From Parolsenella catena (lineage in GTDB: Bacteria > Actinomycetota > Coriobacteriia > Coriobacteriales > Atopobiaceae), in NCBI RefSeq assembly GCF_003966955.1, contig NZ_AP019367.1, forward strand, positions 1 through 64,000: a stretch of DNA of 64,000 nucleotides. Direction: 5' to 3'. The notes below the pieces were generated by a model. That model worked only from the letters and a program-made list of their open reading frames with translations. It searched no databases and was not told the DNA's origin. Within the stretch, counting starts at the first letter, position 1. Each line of letters opens with the position of its first letter. The translations under genes and the position numbers were made by a program. This document shows, piece after piece, positions 31,920 through 41,307 of the stretch.

Positions 31920-32621
31920 ATGACGCAAAAGGATACGGGCGAGCTCATGGACACCGTCGAGGCGTTCACCTATGACGGCGACCGCGTGAACCACGATCAC
32001 AAGAGCGGCGAGCCCGAGCGTCGCGGATTCGTCCGCGGCAATGACGATCCACGTGACGCCGCCCTCGCCGAGCGCCCGCTCACCGAGGAGACGGCCTGGA
32101 CGGGCAGGATCTTCTCGGTGAGTCGCCTGCACGTGCAGATGCCGGACGGCCGCGAGGCCGTGCGCGATGTCGTGCGCCACCCCGGTGCCGTTGCGATCGT
32201 TGCCCTCACGGACGACGGCCACATCTGCCTCGTGCGCCAGTACCGTACGGCGCTCGATCGCGTGACGGTGGAGATTCCGGCCGGCAAGCTCGAGCCGGGG
32301 GAGGACCCGCTGGCCGCCGCACATCGCGAGCTCGAGGAAGAGACGGGCTTCACGGCCGACAAGATGGCCTACCTTACGTCCATTGCGAGCTCGGACGGCT
32401 TCACGGACGAGGTCATCCACCTCTACATGGCCACGGGGCTCACGTTCACGAGCTCGAACCCCGATGACGACGAGTTCATCAACGTCGACCTTGTCGAGCT
32501 CACCGAACTCGTCGATGCGGTCCTCGATGGCCGCGTCGAGGATGCCAAGACCGTCGTGGGCGCCCTTGCCTGCGATGCCGTGGCCCGCCGCCTTGCTCCG
32601 GACGTATCAACCGAGGACTAG
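31920..32621 (+). CDS. NUDIX hydrolase, ADP-ribose pyrophosphatase type
   Basis: A 233-residue NUDIX hydrolase. The Nudix box fits G-x5-E-x7-REUxEExGU (GKLEPGE, then REIEEETGF-like RELEEETGF). PAGKLE and RQYRTALD upstream are typical of the ADP-ribose/NudF subgroup, which cleaves ADP-ribose and related nucleoside diphosphates. The N-terminal 60 residues are acidic and lack motifs. An in-frame ATG at 31947 is an alternative start. It is packed between purD and an ABC exporter, suggesting co-transcription rather than a shared pathway. Confidence 0.88.
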   Translation: MTQKDTGELMDTVEAFTYDGDRVNHDHKSGEPERRGFVRGNDDPRDAALAERPLTEETAWTGRIFSVSRLHVQMPDGREAVRDVVRHPGAVAIVALTDDGHICLVRQYRTALDRVTVEIPAGKLEPGEDPLAAAHRELEEETGFTADKMAYLTSIASSDGFTDEVIHLYMATGLTFTSSNPDDDEFINVDLVELTELVDAVLDGRVEDAKTVVGALACDAVARRLAPDVSTED

Positions 32622-32625
32622 CCCT

Positions 32626-34419
32626 ATGTCAGATACCAGTACCAACAGCCGTCCCCGTGGCGGGTCGGCCCCGCATGCTGCGGGCGCGCTGTACCGCAAG
32701 TTCATCTCCTACTACCGCTCGCAGTGGCACCTGTTTGCCATCGACACCATTGCCGCTGTTGTCATGACGGCGGTTGACCTGGCGTTTCCCATCGTCCTGC
32801 GCAACCTGACCGGTGGCCTGTTCACCGAGGGGACTGGCGCCATCATGGGCGCGCTGGGCACCCTCGCGCTTGGTCTTGTCGTCATGTATGCCGTTCGCTA
32901 TGTCTGCCGCTACTTCGTGGGCTACTGGGGCCACGTCATGGGCGCGCGCATGGAGAGCCACATGCGTCAGGACCTGTTTGACCAGTACGAGCGCTTCAGC
33001 TTCTCCTACTTTGACCGGCACAACACCGGCGACCTCATGAGCCGCGTGGTCTCCGACCTCTTTGACATCTGCGAGGCGGCCCACCACGGCCCTGAGTACG
33101 CCATCATCTGCGGCATCAAGATAGTGGGCTCGTTTGCGATTCTCGCAACCATCAACTGGAAGCTCTCCGCCGTCCTTGCCGTCATCACAGCGGTCCTGTG
33201 GGCGTACAACTCGCGTGCCAACAAGCGCATGCGCGCCGTGTTCATGGAGAACCGCAAGCGCATCTCGGGCATAAACTCGCAGCTCGAGGACTCGCTTGGC
33301 GGCATGCGCATCGTGAAGGGCTTTGCGGCCGAGGACGTGGAGCGCGAGAAGTTCGCTCGCTCGAACGAGGCCTACCTCGAGAGCAAGCAGCGCATGTACC
33401 ACGTCATGGGTGGTTACCAGGCCATGATCGCGGCGCTCATGGGCGCGCTGTTCACCGTCGTCATCGTCTATGGCGGCTACCTCATCGCGATGGGCGAGAT
33501 GGCGCCGGTGGACCTCTCCACCTACGCGCTCTACATCACCACGTTCACCGCCGCCATCGAGCAGCTGCTCAACTTCACCGAGACGTTCCAGAAGGCCGAG
33601 GCCGGGTTCAGGCGCTTTGACGAGATCCTCGCCACGAAGCCCGACATCCTCGACGCCCCCGGCGCGCCCGACATCGATATCACCGAGGGCCATGTGGTCT
33701 ACTCGGGCGTCCGATTCTCCTATGACGGCGAGACGGACGTCGTGCGCGGGCTGGATTTGGACATCAAGCCGGGGGAGACGATTGCGCTCGTTGGTCCCTC
33801 CGGAGGTGGCAAGTCCACCACGTGCAGCCTGCTGCCGCGCTTCTATGACGTGCGCGAGGGCTCTATCACCATCGACGGCCAGGACGTGCGCGGCGTCACG
33901 CAGAAGAGCCTGCGCGAGGCGATTGGCCTCGTTCAGCAGGACGTCTACCTGTTCGACGGCACGATAGGCGAGAACATCGCATATGGCCGCCCGTCCGCGA
34001 CGCTCGAGGAGATCCGAGCGGCGGCTCGGGCCGCCAACATCGACGCATTCATCGACGGCCTGCCCGAGGGTTACGAGACGCAGGTGGGCGAGCGCGGGGC
34101 CAGGCTCTCCGGTGGCCAGAAGCAGCGCATCGCAATCGCACGCGTGTTCCTCAAGAACCCGAAGATCCTCGTGCTCGACGAGGCCACGAGCGCACTCGAC
34201 AACGAGAGCGAGGCTGCCGTCCAGGAGTCGCTCTCTCGCCTGGCGGCCGGCCGCACGACGCTTGTGATCGCCCACCGTCTCTCGACCATCCGCGACGCGG
34301 ACGAGATCGTGACCGTGGACGGCGGTCGCGTGGTGGAGCGTGGCACGCACGACGAGCTCATGGCGCTTGGCGGCACCTATGCCACCTACTACCGCATGCA
34401 GTTTGGCCATCACGCCTAG
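32626..34419 (+). CDS. ABC exporter, fused permease and ATPase
   Basis: A 597-residue half-transporter. Six membrane segments form an ABC type I exporter domain (about residues 20-310), followed by an ATPase domain with Walker A GPSGGGKST, Q-loop VQQDVYLFDG, signature LSGGQKQR, Walker B ILVLDEATSALD and switch His in VIAHRLSTI. It resembles lipid or drug exporters of the MsbA type and would work as a homodimer. ATG is 4 bases after the NUDIX stop. The substrate cannot be told from sequence. Confidence 0.9.
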   Translation: MSDTSTNSRPRGGSAPHAAGALYRKFISYYRSQWHLFAIDTIAAVVMTAVDLAFPIVLRNLTGGLFTEGTGAIMGALGTLALGLVVMYAVRYVCRYFVGYWGHVMGARMESHMRQDLFDQYERFSFSYFDRHNTGDLMSRVVSDLFDICEAAHHGPEYAIICGIKIVGSFAILATINWKLSAVLAVITAVLWAYNSRANKRMRAVFMENRKRISGINSQLEDSLGGMRIVKGFAAEDVEREKFARSNEAYLESKQRMYHVMGGYQAMIAALMGALFTVVIVYGGYLIAMGEMAPVDLSTYALYITTFTAAIEQLLNFTETFQKAEAGFRRFDEILATKPDILDAPGAPDIDITEGHVVYSGVRFSYDGETDVVRGLDLDIKPGETIALVGPSGGGKSTTCSLLPRFYDVREGSITIDGQDVRGVTQKSLREAIGLVQQDVYLFDGTIGENIAYGRPSATLEEIRAAARAANIDAFIDGLPEGYETQVGERGARLSGGQKQRIAIARVFLKNPKILVLDEATSALDNESEAAVQESLSRLAAGRTTLVIAHRLSTIRDADEIVTVDGGRVVERGTHDELMALGGTYATYYRMQFGHHA

Positions 34420-34575
34420 GTGTGGCGGGGCATCCCCGCGCCATCCTCGCGTGTGTAGCTTGGGCGGAATGCCAGCCGACCTTAAGGAAAGCCCAAGCTG
34501 CCTGCCTATACTGAATCCCGACTGTTTTGACCCACGAGCGGCCACATGGCTGCGAATGACACTATGAGGAAGAGC

Positions 34576-35439
34576 ATGGCCAAGAAGGACAAGAGCGCAA
34601 AGGCCCCCACGCCCGACGAGGTGGAGGCCATTTTCTCCGATGTGGATGAGACGGGACACACGAACGCCTCCAAGGCCCGCAAGGAGCGCACGCGTCGTCG
34701 CGCCCGCAAGGCGGCCGTCGAGGTTGACCCGCTGTCCGGCGACGACCCTTCCGGCTCAAACGTTGGCAAGACGATGACGCGCGCGGCGGTCGTCGTGCTC
34801 ATCGTGCTGCTCGTGGCCGTTGTCGTGTCGCAGGTTGCCTGCGGTCTCGTGCGCAGGGCGGGCACGGCCCAGCTCGCCGAGCACGTCGATGCGGCCAGCG
34901 TCAACACCGCGCTGCGCAACGGCGTCGAGTGGGGCGATGGCTTCACGCAGTTCCCCGAGGACTACACGGTCCTCGAGGCCAACGAAAAGTCCGGCACCAT
35001 CGAGGTCAGCGTTGTGGACACCTCCTCCAAAAACGAGCTCGAGTGCTTGGCGGGATCTCAGATCCAGGCTGCGGCCCTCTCGGTCAACGCCCTGCTCAAC
35101 CCCAACATCAACCAGGTCATCTACCACGTTGACGTCCACGTTGACGACAACGGCGACATCCAGCAGTCCTCGCTGTTTGGCTTCCTCAAGCCCACGGGCA
35201 CGATGAAGCGCTTTGCCACGTTTGTCTGGACGAAGAGCACCGGCGTGAACGGCGGCTTCAACTTCAACTGCATGATCACCGACCTCGATGCCACGGCGTC
35301 CGAGAACCTGCGCGAGAAGGTGACGCTGCCAACCAACATCCTCGATGCCGTCATTGGCGACTCCGCGGCCACGACTGAGGCCGCGAGCACGGCTGACGCG
35401 GTCACGGCTGAGGCTGCGACCGAGGCGGCAGCGGAGTAG
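34576..35439 (+). CDS. Single-pass membrane protein of unknown function
   Basis: A 287-residue protein. A highly charged N-terminus (KARKERTRRRARKAA) is followed by one membrane helix near residues 70-90 (AVVVLIVLLVAVVVSQ) and an outside domain of about 170 residues with no motif I recognise. It ends in an Ala/Thr/Glu repeat-like tail (TTEAASTADAVTAEAATEAAAE in outline). ATG 34576 is favoured by GAGGAAGAG upstream; ATG 34546 is also in frame but lacks a site. The outside domain might be a secreted or wall-associated module. Confidence 0.65.
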   Translation: MAKKDKSAKAPTPDEVEAIFSDVDETGHTNASKARKERTRRRARKAAVEVDPLSGDDPSGSNVGKTMTRAAVVVLIVLLVAVVVSQVACGLVRRAGTAQLAEHVDAASVNTALRNGVEWGDGFTQFPEDYTVLEANEKSGTIEVSVVDTSSKNELECLAGSQIQAAALSVNALLNPNINQVIYHVDVHVDDNGDIQQSSLFGFLKPTGTMKRFATFVWTKSTGVNGGFNFNCMITDLDATASENLREKVTLPTNILDAVIGDSAATTEAASTADAVTAEAATEAAAE

Positions 35440-35452
35440 GAAACGCACGTCC

Positions 35453-35485
35453 GGGCGGCCCACCCACGAGGAGGGCCGCCCTTTT
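35453..35485 (+). terminator. Terminator before the pyridoxal kinase gene
   Basis: GGGCGGCCC (35453-35461) pairs with GGGCCGCCC (35473-35481), followed by four T residues. It sits only 18 bases before the next start codon, so it may also act as an attenuator. Confidence 0.75.
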
Positions 35486-35503
35486 CTGTTTAGAGGAGCA
35501 TCC

Positions 35504-36376
35504 ATGCCCGTGGCAAGCGACCTGTACCTGTACCAACGCGAGGGCAGCTACCTGCCGCGGGTTGCGGCCGTGCACGACCTGTGCGGCTACGGCAACTGCT
35601 CGCTCGGCGTTGCCATCCCGGTGCTGAGCTGCGCGGGCATAGACGTGTGCTCGGTCCCCACCTCGCTGTTCTCGGCCCACACGAAGTTCCCCGGCTTCTA
35701 CATGCTCGACACCACTCCCATGCTGGGCGCCTACCTTGATGCCTGGCGCCAGCACGGCGTGGACCTGGACGGCGTCTACTCGGGATTCCTGGGGTCGGCG
35801 GAGCAAGTGGCTGCGATCCGGCGCCTGTATGACGAGTACCCCCATGCCCTGCGCATCGTGGACCCCGTCATGGGGGACAACGGCAGTCGCTATCCCACCT
35901 ACACCGACGAGATGTGCGAGGCCACCCGCGGTCTCGTCGAGGGGGCGGACGTTCTCACCCCCAACCTCACGGAGGCATCCATCCTCACGGGAATTCCCTA
36001 CGAGGGCGCAGACGTCGACGAGGCCTACGTCCGGCGCATGGCTGATGCGCTTCTCGCCATGGGAGCGAAGTCGGTGGTGCTCAAGGGCATCGTGCGCGCG
36101 GACGAGGGGGTCATCCGCAACTACGCAGCCACGGCAGGCGGGCTCGAGTCCACGAGCGACGAGCTTCTGCCCTACATGCTCCATGGCACGGGAGACCTGT
36201 TTGCCAGCGGCCTCACCGCGGCCATCTACTGCGGCAGGTCACTTCTCGACGCCGTCTCGTTTGCGGGCACGCTCGTGAGCGATGCCATGGCGGTCTCATG
36301 CGACCAGCCGGGCTATGAGCTGCGCGGCGTCAGCTTCCAGTCTGTTCTCGGAGACGTAACGGCGCTCCTCGCCTAA
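35504..36376 (+). CDS. Pyridoxal/pyridoxamine kinase
   Basis: A 290-residue ribokinase-fold kinase that salvages B6 vitamers to the 5'-phosphate. Visible motifs are AAVHDLCGYGNCSLGVAIPVL, the FSAHTKFPGFY specificity region, VDPVMGDNGSRY, TPNLTEAS and the GTGDLFASGL anion-hole loop with its catalytic Asp. GAGGAG precedes ATG. A strong hairpin just upstream separates it from the membrane-protein gene. Whether it is PdxK or PdxY type is unclear. Confidence 0.88.
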   Translation: MPVASDLYLYQREGSYLPRVAAVHDLCGYGNCSLGVAIPVLSCAGIDVCSVPTSLFSAHTKFPGFYMLDTTPMLGAYLDAWRQHGVDLDGVYSGFLGSAEQVAAIRRLYDEYPHALRIVDPVMGDNGSRYPTYTDEMCEATRGLVEGADVLTPNLTEASILTGIPYEGADVDEAYVRRMADALLAMGAKSVVLKGIVRADEGVIRNYAATAGGLESTSDELLPYMLHGTGDLFASGLTAAIYCGRSLLDAVSFAGTLVSDAMAVSCDQPGYELRGVSFQSVLGDVTALLA

Positions 36377-36392
36377 GCCGGCTCGCGCGGCG

Positions 36393-36398
36393 TATACT
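36393..36398 (+). promoter_or_regulatory. -10 element upstream of purE
   Basis: TATACT in GGCGTATACT, identical over ten bases to the purA promoter region (29114-29123). The 60-base leader that follows has GCTTGCGCG/CGCGCAGC pairing potential. Confidence 0.45.
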
Positions 36399-36457
36399 GA
36401 GAGCTTGCGCGAAAGCCGCGCAGCACAGACGCACAGGCACAAACCTGAGGAGCGAAC

Positions 36458-36919
36458 ATGGCAGATCAGCCGCTCGTTGGCATCATCATGGGTTCCAAGT
36501 CTGACATGCCCACCATGGAGGCATGCATGAGTCAGCTCGACGAGCTTGGGGTTCCCTACGAGCTCGTCATCGCGAGCGCCCACCGCACGCCGGACAAGGT
36601 CCACGAGTGGGCCGCCACCGCCGCGGACCGTGGCCTCAAGGTCATCATCGCGGCTGCTGGCAAGGCCGCGCACCTCGGCGGTGTCGTTGCCGCCTACACG
36701 CCGCTTCCCATCATTGGCGTGCCGATGAAGACGAGCGACCTCGGTGGCATGGACTCGCTGCTCTCCATGGTTCAGATGCCCAGTGGCGTGCCCGTGGCCT
36801 GCGTCGCCATCAACGGCGCCAAGAACGCCGCCATCTACGCCACGCAGATCCTGGGAGCAACGCTTCCCGAGTATCGCGAGAAGATCGTCGAGTTCAAGCG
36901 CTCCATGGCGCAGGGCTAG
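36458..36919 (+). CDS. purE: N5-carboxyaminoimidazole ribonucleotide mutase
   Basis: PurE converts N5-CAIR to CAIR in purine synthesis. The 153 residues contain GSKSDMPTME, SAHRTPDK with the catalytic His, AAGKAAHLGGVVAAYT and GGMDSLLSMVQMPSG, all class I PurE features. GAGGAG lies before ATG. It heads the purE-sortase-purF unit; the sortase gene begins 9 bases after its stop. Confidence 0.97.
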   Translation: MADQPLVGIIMGSKSDMPTMEACMSQLDELGVPYELVIASAHRTPDKVHEWAATAADRGLKVIIAAAGKAAHLGGVVAAYTPLPIIGVPMKTSDLGGMDSLLSMVQMPSGVPVACVAINGAKNAAIYATQILGATLPEYREKIVEFKRSMAQG

Positions 36920-36928
36920 GTCGGGCGA

Positions 36929-37891
36929 ATGGCTCAGAAGTCGAACGGCAAGCACTTCAAGCAGGACGGCGCGCCGTCTCCGCGCCCCGCGACGACCGGC
37001 TACGTTCCGGCCTCTGCCGGCGCCTACTCGCGCACGGACCGCAAGGGTGCGGCAGCGCCCTCCTCTCGTTCCGCGCGCCGCCATCCGGCACGCGAGGGCA
37101 AGCGCAGGCGCCGTCGCAACGTCCTGTCCACGCTGCTCATGGTCGTGGGCGTGGCGCTTCTGCTCGTTGCCGGCGGCATGTGGGGGTACGCCCAGTACCA
37201 GTACCACGTCCAGGACGAGAACAACGCAAAGCTCGCCGCCTACGCCACGGTCTCCGATGACGCCGCCCAGCCCCCCACCATCGACTGGGCGGGCCTCAAG
37301 GCCGTGAACGCGGACGTCGTGGGATGGATCTACATCCCCGGCACGCACGTGGACTTCCCCGTCTACCAGGGAGACTCCAACGACGAGTACCTGCGCACGA
37401 GCGCGGAGGGCGAGTACTCCGTGGGCGGCCAGATCTTCATGGACTACGAGAACTCCCGCCCTGGCCTCGTCGATCGCCAGACGCTCGTCTATGGCCACCA
37501 CCTCAACAACGGGGCCATGTTCACCGACGTGGACGAGTTCGCCAGCCAGGATTACTTCAACGGCATCGACACCGTTTGGTACCTCACGGAGGACGCCAGC
37601 TACGAGCTCGAGCCGCTGTTCTTCTACAAGTCTGCCGCCACGAACGGCGCCGCCCGCCAGATCGTGTTCTCGGATGACAACGACTTCCACAACTACCTTG
37701 CGAACGCGCTCTCCCAGGCCACGGCCAAGAGCTCGTCCGCAGATGGTGCCGTGTCGAGCGTCTCTCGTGTGCTGACGCTTTGCACCTGCGACTATGAGAA
37801 CGACTTTGGAAAGGGCAATGGCCGAGGCCTGCTCGTGTGCGCGCTCAAGAGCGAGGTCTCCGGCAACGACGCAAACGTATCAGCCAGCTAG
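36929..37891 (+). CDS. srtB: Class B sortase
   Basis: A 320-residue membrane-bound transpeptidase that anchors surface proteins. A basic, disordered N-terminus precedes one membrane helix (LLMVVGVALLLVAGGMWGY). The catalytic domain has WIYIPGTHVDFPVYQ, catalytic His in VYGHHL, catalytic Cys in LTLCTCDYE and Arg in GNGRGLLVCA. This pattern, with the helix-containing insert, fits class B. It sits between purE and purF with gaps of 9 and 14 bases, so it is co-transcribed with purine genes. Likely substrates are the VPQTG, IPQTG and LPQTG proteins at 12.6, 44 and 47 kb. Confidence 0.9.
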   Translation: MAQKSNGKHFKQDGAPSPRPATTGYVPASAGAYSRTDRKGAAAPSSRSARRHPAREGKRRRRRNVLSTLLMVVGVALLLVAGGMWGYAQYQYHVQDENNAKLAAYATVSDDAAQPPTIDWAGLKAVNADVVGWIYIPGTHVDFPVYQGDSNDEYLRTSAEGEYSVGGQIFMDYENSRPGLVDRQTLVYGHHLNNGAMFTDVDEFASQDYFNGIDTVWYLTEDASYELEPLFFYKSAATNGAARQIVFSDDNDFHNYLANALSQATAKSSSADGAVSSVSRVLTLCTCDYENDFGKGNGRGLLVCALKSEVSGNDANVSAS

Positions 37892-37905
37892 CGGAGGGGA
37901 ACCGC

Positions 37906-39453
37906 ATGTCTGACCGTCCTGTGAACGAGAATGCCGCCAACGACTCGGACTCGCTTCATGACGAGTGCGGAGTGTTCGGAATCTGGGCCCCGGAGCGAGA
38001 CGTCGCGCGCATGACGTACTTCGCCCTCCATGCGCTGCAGCACCGCGGCCAGGAGAGCGCGGGCATCGCCGTGGGAGATGGTGCCACCGTCATGGCCACG
38101 AAGGACCTTGGCCTCGTGACCCAGGCCTTCACTGACTCTGACCTCTCGGCCCTTCCCGGCAAGGTCGCCATCGGCCACGTGCGCTATGGCACGGCCGGGT
38201 CCAAGGGCTGGGAGAGCGCCCAGCCGCACCTCTCGGCCATCAACGACGTGCTCATCGCCCTTGCCCACAACGGCACGCTCGTGAACTTCGACCAGCTGCG
38301 CGTGGAGCTCATCAACAACGGCGTGCCGTTCCGCACACACACGGACTCCGAGGTGGCAGCCCGCCTCATCGGCTTCTTCACCGAGAAGAAGCACCAACTG
38401 CGCGCAGGCATCGCCCACGCGATGGCCATGATGGAGGGTGGCTACGCTATGGCCCTCATCCGCGAGAACGCGCTCTACGCCTTCCGCGACCCCCATGGCA
38501 TCCGCCCGCTGTGCCTGGGCAAGCTCGCGGACGACCAGGGATGGGTCGTTGCCAGCGAGACGTGCGCCCTCGACATCGTGGGCGCCGAGTACGTGCGAGA
38601 CGTGCGCCCCGGCGAGATCATTCGCGTCTCGGACGACGGCATCTCCTCCACCCAGGCGCTCGACCCCGAGGCCCGCGCCGAGTGCATCTTCGAGCACGTC
38701 TACTTCGCCCGTCCGGACTCCCGTTTCCATGGCAAGAGCGTCTACTCGATGCGCTACGCCATGGGCCAGCGCCTGGCGCAGGAGGCCCCGGCCGACGTCG
38801 ACCTCGTCATCGGCGTGCCAGACTCCGGCATGCCGCCCGCCGAGGGCTTTGCCCACGAGCTGGGGCTGCCGTTTGGCGAGGGTCTCATCAAGAACCGCTA
38901 CGTGGCCCGCACGTTCATCCAGCCCACGCAGGAGCTGCGCGAGATGGGCGTTCGCCTCAAGCTCAACGCTCTCATCGACAACGTGGCCGGCAAGCGTCTC
39001 GTGGTCGTCGACGACTCCATCGTGCGTGGCACCACCTCCAAGCAGATCGTGCGCATGCTCAAGGACGCCGGTGCCACCGAGGTCCACATGCGCATCAACT
39101 CCCCCGAGGTCACGTGGCCGTGCTTCTATGGCATCGACACGGACACGCAGGACCAGCTCATCTCAGCGAGCAAGACCGTGGAGGAGATCTGCGAGTACAT
39201 CGGGGCAGACTCGCTCGCCTTCCTCTCTCCCGAGGGGCTTCGTGCCTGCGTCCCCAACCTCTCCCACTGCGACGACTGCCCGTCTGGCCGCAGCGGCTAC
39301 TGCGAGGCGTGCTTCACGGGCGAGTATCCGGTGGAGATCCCGCCGAGCTTCTCGGCCGGCAAGTTCCTTGACGGCTACAAGCCCCGCAACCTTGCCCGTG
39401 CCAGCGCCGCGTCCCACATGAGCGTGGGCGACGTGGCAAACGCCGAGGCATAG
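37906..39453 (+). CDS. purF: Amidophosphoribosyltransferase
   Basis: PurF catalyses the committed step of purine synthesis, PRPP plus glutamine to phosphoribosylamine. About 515 residues. After a short propeptide comes HDECGVFGIW with the N-terminal nucleophile Cys, then the glutaminase (ALQHRGQESAGIAV, RYGTAGSKGWE) and the PRTase motif RLVVVDDSIVRGTTS. The Cys-rich C-terminus (CVPNLSHCDDCPSG and beyond) suggests the [4Fe-4S]-bearing, Bacillus-type enzyme. GGAGGGGAACC precedes ATG 37906. Confidence 0.96.
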   Translation: MSDRPVNENAANDSDSLHDECGVFGIWAPERDVARMTYFALHALQHRGQESAGIAVGDGATVMATKDLGLVTQAFTDSDLSALPGKVAIGHVRYGTAGSKGWESAQPHLSAINDVLIALAHNGTLVNFDQLRVELINNGVPFRTHTDSEVAARLIGFFTEKKHQLRAGIAHAMAMMEGGYAMALIRENALYAFRDPHGIRPLCLGKLADDQGWVVASETCALDIVGAEYVRDVRPGEIIRVSDDGISSTQALDPEARAECIFEHVYFARPDSRFHGKSVYSMRYAMGQRLAQEAPADVDLVIGVPDSGMPPAEGFAHELGLPFGEGLIKNRYVARTFIQPTQELREMGVRLKLNALIDNVAGKRLVVVDDSIVRGTTSKQIVRMLKDAGATEVHMRINSPEVTWPCFYGIDTDTQDQLISASKTVEEICEYIGADSLAFLSPEGLRACVPNLSHCDDCPSGRSGYCEACFTGEYPVEIPPSFSAGKFLDGYKPRNLARASAASHMSVGDVANAEA

Positions 39454-39565
39454 ATTCGGTTTCACCTGCGAGCGCTGCCATGCCCTCGGTATGTCCGCAC
39501 TCGCCGCAGCGCCGGAGCGCCCGGCGCAGATCCGCTCGACTGTCCAACCCACGAAAGGACCTCTC

Positions 39566-40642
39566 ATGAGCAACGACAAGCACGTGACCTACGAGGACGC
39601 CGGCGTCGATACCGCCGAGGGCGCCCGCGCGGTGGATGCCATCAAGGCCGCCGTGAAGGAGACGAACCGTCCCGAGGTCATCGGTGGCCTCGGCGGCTTT
39701 GGCGGGTGCTTCTCGGCCGCAGCGTTCAAGGACATGGAAGACCCCGTGATGGTATCTGGCACCGACGGCGTGGGCACCAAGCTTGCCATCGCCCAGCTGC
39801 TGGACCGTCACGACACGGTGGGCGAGGACCTCGTGGCCATGTGCGTGGACGACGTGGTGCCCATCGGCGCCGAGCCCCTGTTCTTCCTTGACTACGTTGC
39901 CATCGGCAAGCTGCGCGCCGAGCACGTGGCGCAGATCGTCAAGGGCATCGCCAACGGCTGCAAGAAGAGCGGCTGCGCCCTCGTGGGCGGCGAGATGGCC
40001 GAGCACCCCGGCGTCATGAACCCGGACGACTACGACCTCGCCGGCTTCGTGGTGGGCGTCGTCGACCGCCCGAAGATGATCGGTCCCGAGAAGGTCAAGG
40101 CCGGCGACGTCATCCTGGGCCTCGCGAGCTCCGGCATCCACTCCAACGGCTACTCGCTCGTGCGCAAGGTTGCCATCGAGGGCAGGAGCGTCGAGGAGCT
40201 CGAGGCCTACAACGAGGAGCTTGGCGAGTCCGTGGCCGACGCCGTGATGCGCCCCACCACCATCTACGCCGGCCAGCTCATCCGTGCGCTCCACGCCGGC
40301 GCGCCCATCCACGCCATGGCCCACATCACGGGCGGCGGCATCACCGAGAACCTCAACCGCGCCCTGCCCGCAGACGTTGACGCGCTCGTCTATCGCGGCG
40401 GCGAGGCCGGTCCCGCGTGGAGCATCCCACCCATCATCACCTACGTGAGCCGCCTGGCGGGCCTCACGCTCACCGAGGCGTACAAGACGTTCAACATGGG
40501 CGTGGGCATGAGTATCATCTGCGCGCCCGAGGACGTCGATGCCGTGACGGCCGCCCTCAAGGCCGAGGGTCTCGACCCGTTCCTCATGGGCGAGTGCATC
40601 CCGGGCACGGGCTGCGTCCAGTATCGCGACGACGCCGAGTAG
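39566..40642 (+). CDS. purM: Phosphoribosylformylglycinamidine cyclo-ligase
   Basis: PurM (AIR synthetase) closes the imidazole ring. It has the family motifs YEDAGVDTAEGARAVDAIK, GGFGG, SGTDGVGTKLAIA, MCVDDVVPIGAEPLFFLDY, GGEMAEHPGV, SSGIHSNGYSLVR and HITGGGITENLNR. ATG 39566 has AAAGGA 8 bases upstream; the open frame reaches further back but without family similarity. purN begins 9 bases after the stop. The 112-base gap to purF has no terminator-like hairpin that I can see. Confidence 0.97.
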   Translation: MSNDKHVTYEDAGVDTAEGARAVDAIKAAVKETNRPEVIGGLGGFGGCFSAAAFKDMEDPVMVSGTDGVGTKLAIAQLLDRHDTVGEDLVAMCVDDVVPIGAEPLFFLDYVAIGKLRAEHVAQIVKGIANGCKKSGCALVGGEMAEHPGVMNPDDYDLAGFVVGVVDRPKMIGPEKVKAGDVILGLASSGIHSNGYSLVRKVAIEGRSVEELEAYNEELGESVADAVMRPTTIYAGQLIRALHAGAPIHAMAHITGGGITENLNRALPADVDALVYRGGEAGPAWSIPPIITYVSRLAGLTLTEAYKTFNMGVGMSIICAPEDVDAVTAALKAEGLDPFLMGECIPGTGCVQYRDDAE

Positions 40643-40651
40643 GGGGCCAAG

Positions 40652-41272
40652 ATGAGCGAACCCCTCAAGATCGGTGTGCTGCTCTCCGGATCCGGCACGA
40701 ACCTGCAGGCCATCATCGACCGCATCGCGGACGGCAGCCTCAACGCGAGCATCGAGCTCGTGGTGTCGAGCCGCCCGAGCGCTTACGGCCTCAAGCGCGC
40801 CGAGGCTGCGGGCCTGCAGACCCTCACGCTCTCCAAGGAGATGTACGCAGACCCCGAGCAGGCCGACGAGATCATCGCCGCCGAGCTCAAGAGCCATGGG
40901 TGCGAATATGTCATCATGGCCGGCTACATGCGCATGGTCCACGCGCCGCTGCTGGCCGCCTATCCCAACCGCGTGGTGAACCTGCACCCGGCGCTGCTGC
41001 CGAGCTTCCGCGGCGCCCACGCCATCGCCGACGCCTACGAGCGCGGCGTCAAGGTCACGGGCGTCACGGTTCACTTTGCCAACGAGGAGTATGACAAGGG
41101 GCCCATCATCGCCCAGCGCGCGCTCGCGGTGGAGGAGAGCTGGGACGTCGATGAGCTCGAGGCCCACATCCACGAGATCGAGCACGAGCTGTATCCCGAG
41201 GTCATCGGCTGGCTTGCGGACGGCCGCGTCCACGTGGGCGATGACCTGCGCGTGACGGTTGACCCGGCGTAG
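40652..41272 (+). CDS. purN: Phosphoribosylglycinamide formyltransferase
   Basis: PurN transfers a formyl group from 10-formyl-tetrahydrofolate to GAR. The 206 residues contain VLLSGSGTNLQAIID, the catalytic NLHPALLPSFRGAHA (Asn and His) and the Asp in YDKGPIIAQ. It is last in the purE-srtB-purF-purM-purN series and ends before a complex palindrome that separates it from the converging RlmD gene. Confidence 0.96.
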   Translation: MSEPLKIGVLLSGSGTNLQAIIDRIADGSLNASIELVVSSRPSAYGLKRAEAAGLQTLTLSKEMYADPEQADEIIAAELKSHGCEYVIMAGYMRMVHAPLLAAYPNRVVNLHPALLPSFRGAHAIADAYERGVKVTGVTVHFANEEYDKGPIIAQRALAVEESWDVDELEAHIHEIEHELYPEVIGWLADGRVHVGDDLRVTVDPA

Positions 41273-41307
41273 TCAGAAGGCGCCGCGCGAGAATCACGTG
41301 AAGCGAG

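Noticed and set aside
39454-39565. purF-purM gap as a purine riboswitch
   Set aside because: I see no purine-riboswitch core sequence or pairing, and the position in mid-operon is unusual for one.
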